Positions 62,888 through 64,000 of a DNA stretch of 64,000 nt are shown piece after piece (within the stretch, counting starts at the first letter, position 1; each line of letters starts with the position of its first letter). This DNA comes from SCN-70-22 sp046327755 (lineage in GTDB: Bacteria > Gemmatimonadota > Gemmatimonadetes > Gemmatimonadales > Gemmatimonadaceae): NCBI GenBank assembly GCA_046327755.1, contig JAXLXW010000001.1, forward strand, positions 682,001 through 746,000. The letters run 5' to 3'. The translations under genes and the position numbers were made by a program. The notes under the pieces are model-generated. The model was not told the origin of the DNA. It saw nothing but the letters and a program-made list of their open reading frames with translations, and made no database searches.

Positions 62888-62935
62888 TCGTCTTCTCGTC
62901 TTCTCGTCTTCTCGTCTTCTCGTCTTCTCGTCTTC
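62888..62935 (+). repeat. 8-bp tandem repeat TCGTCTTC, six copies
   Basis: Six exact copies of TCGTCTTC run from 62888 to 62935 and abut the first codons of dnaE2. The same word recurs before imuA (near 59740), before the ECF sigma gene (near 47514) and in the hairpin at 56410-56422. No spacer/repeat structure of a CRISPR array. Confidence 0.85.
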
Positions 62936-64000
62936 TGTCGTACGCAGAACTGCACTGTCACTCCGTCTTCTCCCTGCTCGACGGGGCCTCCGAACCCGAG
63001 GCGCTGGTCGCGCGAGCCAAGGCGTTAGGCATGCCGGCGCTCGCCCTCACCGACCACGACGACCTGGGAGGCGCCGTCCGCTTCGCCCAGGCGGCGCGCG
63101 AGGCGGGGATCGGCGGGATCCTCGGCTGCGAACTCACGCTCGACATCGACGGACTCCCATCCCACCTGGTCCTCCTGGCCGAGTCGCGCACGGGGTACGG
63201 GAACATCGCCTCGCTCATCACGCGGGGGCGGATGGACCATCCGCGCGGGGAGCCGCGCGTCTCGCTCGACACGCTCGCCGCCCACACCGACGGGATCTTC
63301 GCCCTCACCGGGTGCCCGCGCGGGTGGATCCCCTCGCGAATTGCAGCTGGCGATGTGGACGGGGCCTGCGAGGCGGCGGCCACGCTCCTCGACCTCTTCG
63401 AGGGGCGTCTCGCCATCGAGGTGTGGGATCATCACCTCCCGGAGGAACGTGCCCTCGTCCGCCACCTGATCCCCCTCGCCAGGTCGCTGGGGATCCCGTG
63501 GGTGGTGACGAACGACGTGCACTACGCCCTCCCCACGGGACGCGTGGTCCACGACGTCCTCTCGGCGCTGCGCCACGAACGGACGCTCGACACGATGGGA
63601 CAGCGCCTGCGCCCCAACGGGGAATGGTACCTCAAGGGGAGCCAGCAGCTGCAACGCCGGTGGCGCCACGACGACGCCGGGTTGCGCGCGTCGCTGGCGA
63701 TTGCCGAGCGGTGCGCGTTCCGGCTGGAAGACCTGCGCCCCACGCTCCCGACCTTTCCGCTCCCGCCCGGGGTGAGCGCCGACGAGTACCTCGCGCGCCT
63801 CGTGGAGCAGGGGGTCCGCGAACGATGGGGCGAGCAGTGCACCGACAAGCACCGGGCGCAGGTGGCCCATGAACTCGACACGATCCGGCGCCTGGGGCTC
63901 GCCGGTTACTTCCTGATCGTGTGGGACATCGTCCGCTTTGCCCATCGCACGGGGGTGCTGTGCCAGGGGCGCGGCTCGGCGGCGAATTCCGCCGTGTGCT
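62935..64000 (+). CDS. dnaE2: Error-prone DNA polymerase DnaE2 (3' truncated by window)
   Basis: The frame LSYAELHCHSVFSLLDGASEPEALVARAKALG... runs to the window end without a stop (about 355 residues). The PHP domain (ELHCHS, LALTDHDDLGG) and DNDVHYAL-like VTNDVHYALP match DnaE2 rather than replicative DnaE1, and it follows imuAB. No ATG, GTG or TTG lies between the repeat and the YAELHCHS core; CTG at 62935 is the likeliest start. It copies damaged DNA with ImuB. It continues beyond 64000. Confidence 0.88.
   Translation, partial: MSYAELHCHSVFSLLDGASEPEALVARAKALGMPALALTDHDDLGGAVRFAQAAREAGIGGILGCELTLDIDGLPSHLVLLAESRTGYGNIASLITRGRMDHPRGEPRVSLDTLAAHTDGIFALTGCPRGWIPSRIAAGDVDGACEAAATLLDLFEGRLAIEVWDHHLPEERALVRHLIPLARSLGIPWVVTNDVHYALPTGRVVHDVLSALRHERTLDTMGQRLRPNGEWYLKGSQQLQRRWRHDDAGLRASLAIAERCAFRLEDLRPTLPTFPLPPGVSADEYLARLVEQGVRERWGEQCTDKHRAQVAHELDTIRRLGLAGYFLIVWDIVRFAHRTGVLCQGRGSAANSAVC

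Noticed and set aside
62888..62935. TCGTCTTC array as a CRISPR
   Set aside because: Repeats of 8 bp with no spacers; a simple tandem repeat.

Overview
The window is a high-GC (roughly 68-70 %) bacterial chromosome segment with dense, short-spaced genes on both strands, no phage, transposase, integrase or CRISPR array, one tRNA gene and about 50 protein genes. Gene content (a DUF5916 outer-membrane barrel protein, S9 peptidase, DUF4097 pair behind an ECF sigma factor, class II photolyase, ImuA-ImuB-DnaE2 cassette) and base composition suggest a Gemmatimonadota bacterium. That assignment is an inference from gene families, not from a marker-gene tree.

Layout. 1-9.3 kb: a truncated gene, tRNA-Ala(CGC) on the minus strand with a promoter and terminator, photolyase, a KGG stress protein, RNase Z, DUF2203, a lipoprotein, a cysteine-desulfurase-like enzyme, a beta-hydroxyacid dehydrogenase and a small HMA protein. 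9.4-16.3 kb: DUF5916 protein, MgtE coupled to an EamA transporter, a SURF1-like protein and a DUF72 protein. 16.4-18.2 kb: an SPFH-protein operon with its own ribbon-helix-helix regulator and a clear promoter/operator. 18.2-22.6 kb: an AttEFGH-like ABC transporter operon whose last product fuses a MacB-type membrane segment to an AttH/CrtC lipocalin-like domain. 22.7-25.4 kb: mntH-uspA-dtxR manganese operon with a candidate metalloregulator site. 25.4-31.7 kb: polysaccharide deacetylase, serine hydrolase, Nudix, rhodanese, SLC1 symporter and glycosyltransferase. 31.7-34.5 kb: sbtA, exported beta-carbonic anhydrase and a LysR regulator (inorganic carbon). 34.6-38.1 kb: DUF4956 membrane protein, a collagen-like (GEK) CotH-like protein and a TPR protein. 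38.1-40.2 kb: a lipoprotein and a sigma-54 type activator with a receiver-like domain lacking the phospho-acceptor.

40.6-46.7 kb holds the most unusual unit: a 1122-residue N6-adenine DNA methyltransferase overlapping by four bases with a 916-residue SNF2-family helicase. This looks like a two-gene anti-phage or DNA-modification system related in parts to DISARM or BREX, but without their other genes. 46.7-52.4 kb: HAD phosphatase, ECF sigma/anti-sigma/DUF4097 module, Bax-inhibitor-like protein and pterin dehydratase. 52.4-59.6 kb: amidase, S9 peptidase, SPL-like radical SAM protein, DinB-like protein and an AAC(6')-I-like acetyltransferase. 59.8 kb to the end: the imuA-imuB-dnaE2 mutagenic translesion cassette, with imuA and imuB overlapping out of frame and dnaE2 running off the window.

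Two sequence-level features run through the window. The word GTTAGGC/GCCTAAC occurs about 40 times on either strand, in genes in different reading frames, in gaps and at stop codons, which suggests selection on the DNA word itself. Short in-frame tandem repeats (9, 12 and 21 bp) and a pyrimidine octamer TCGTCTTC also recur, in several genes and gaps.
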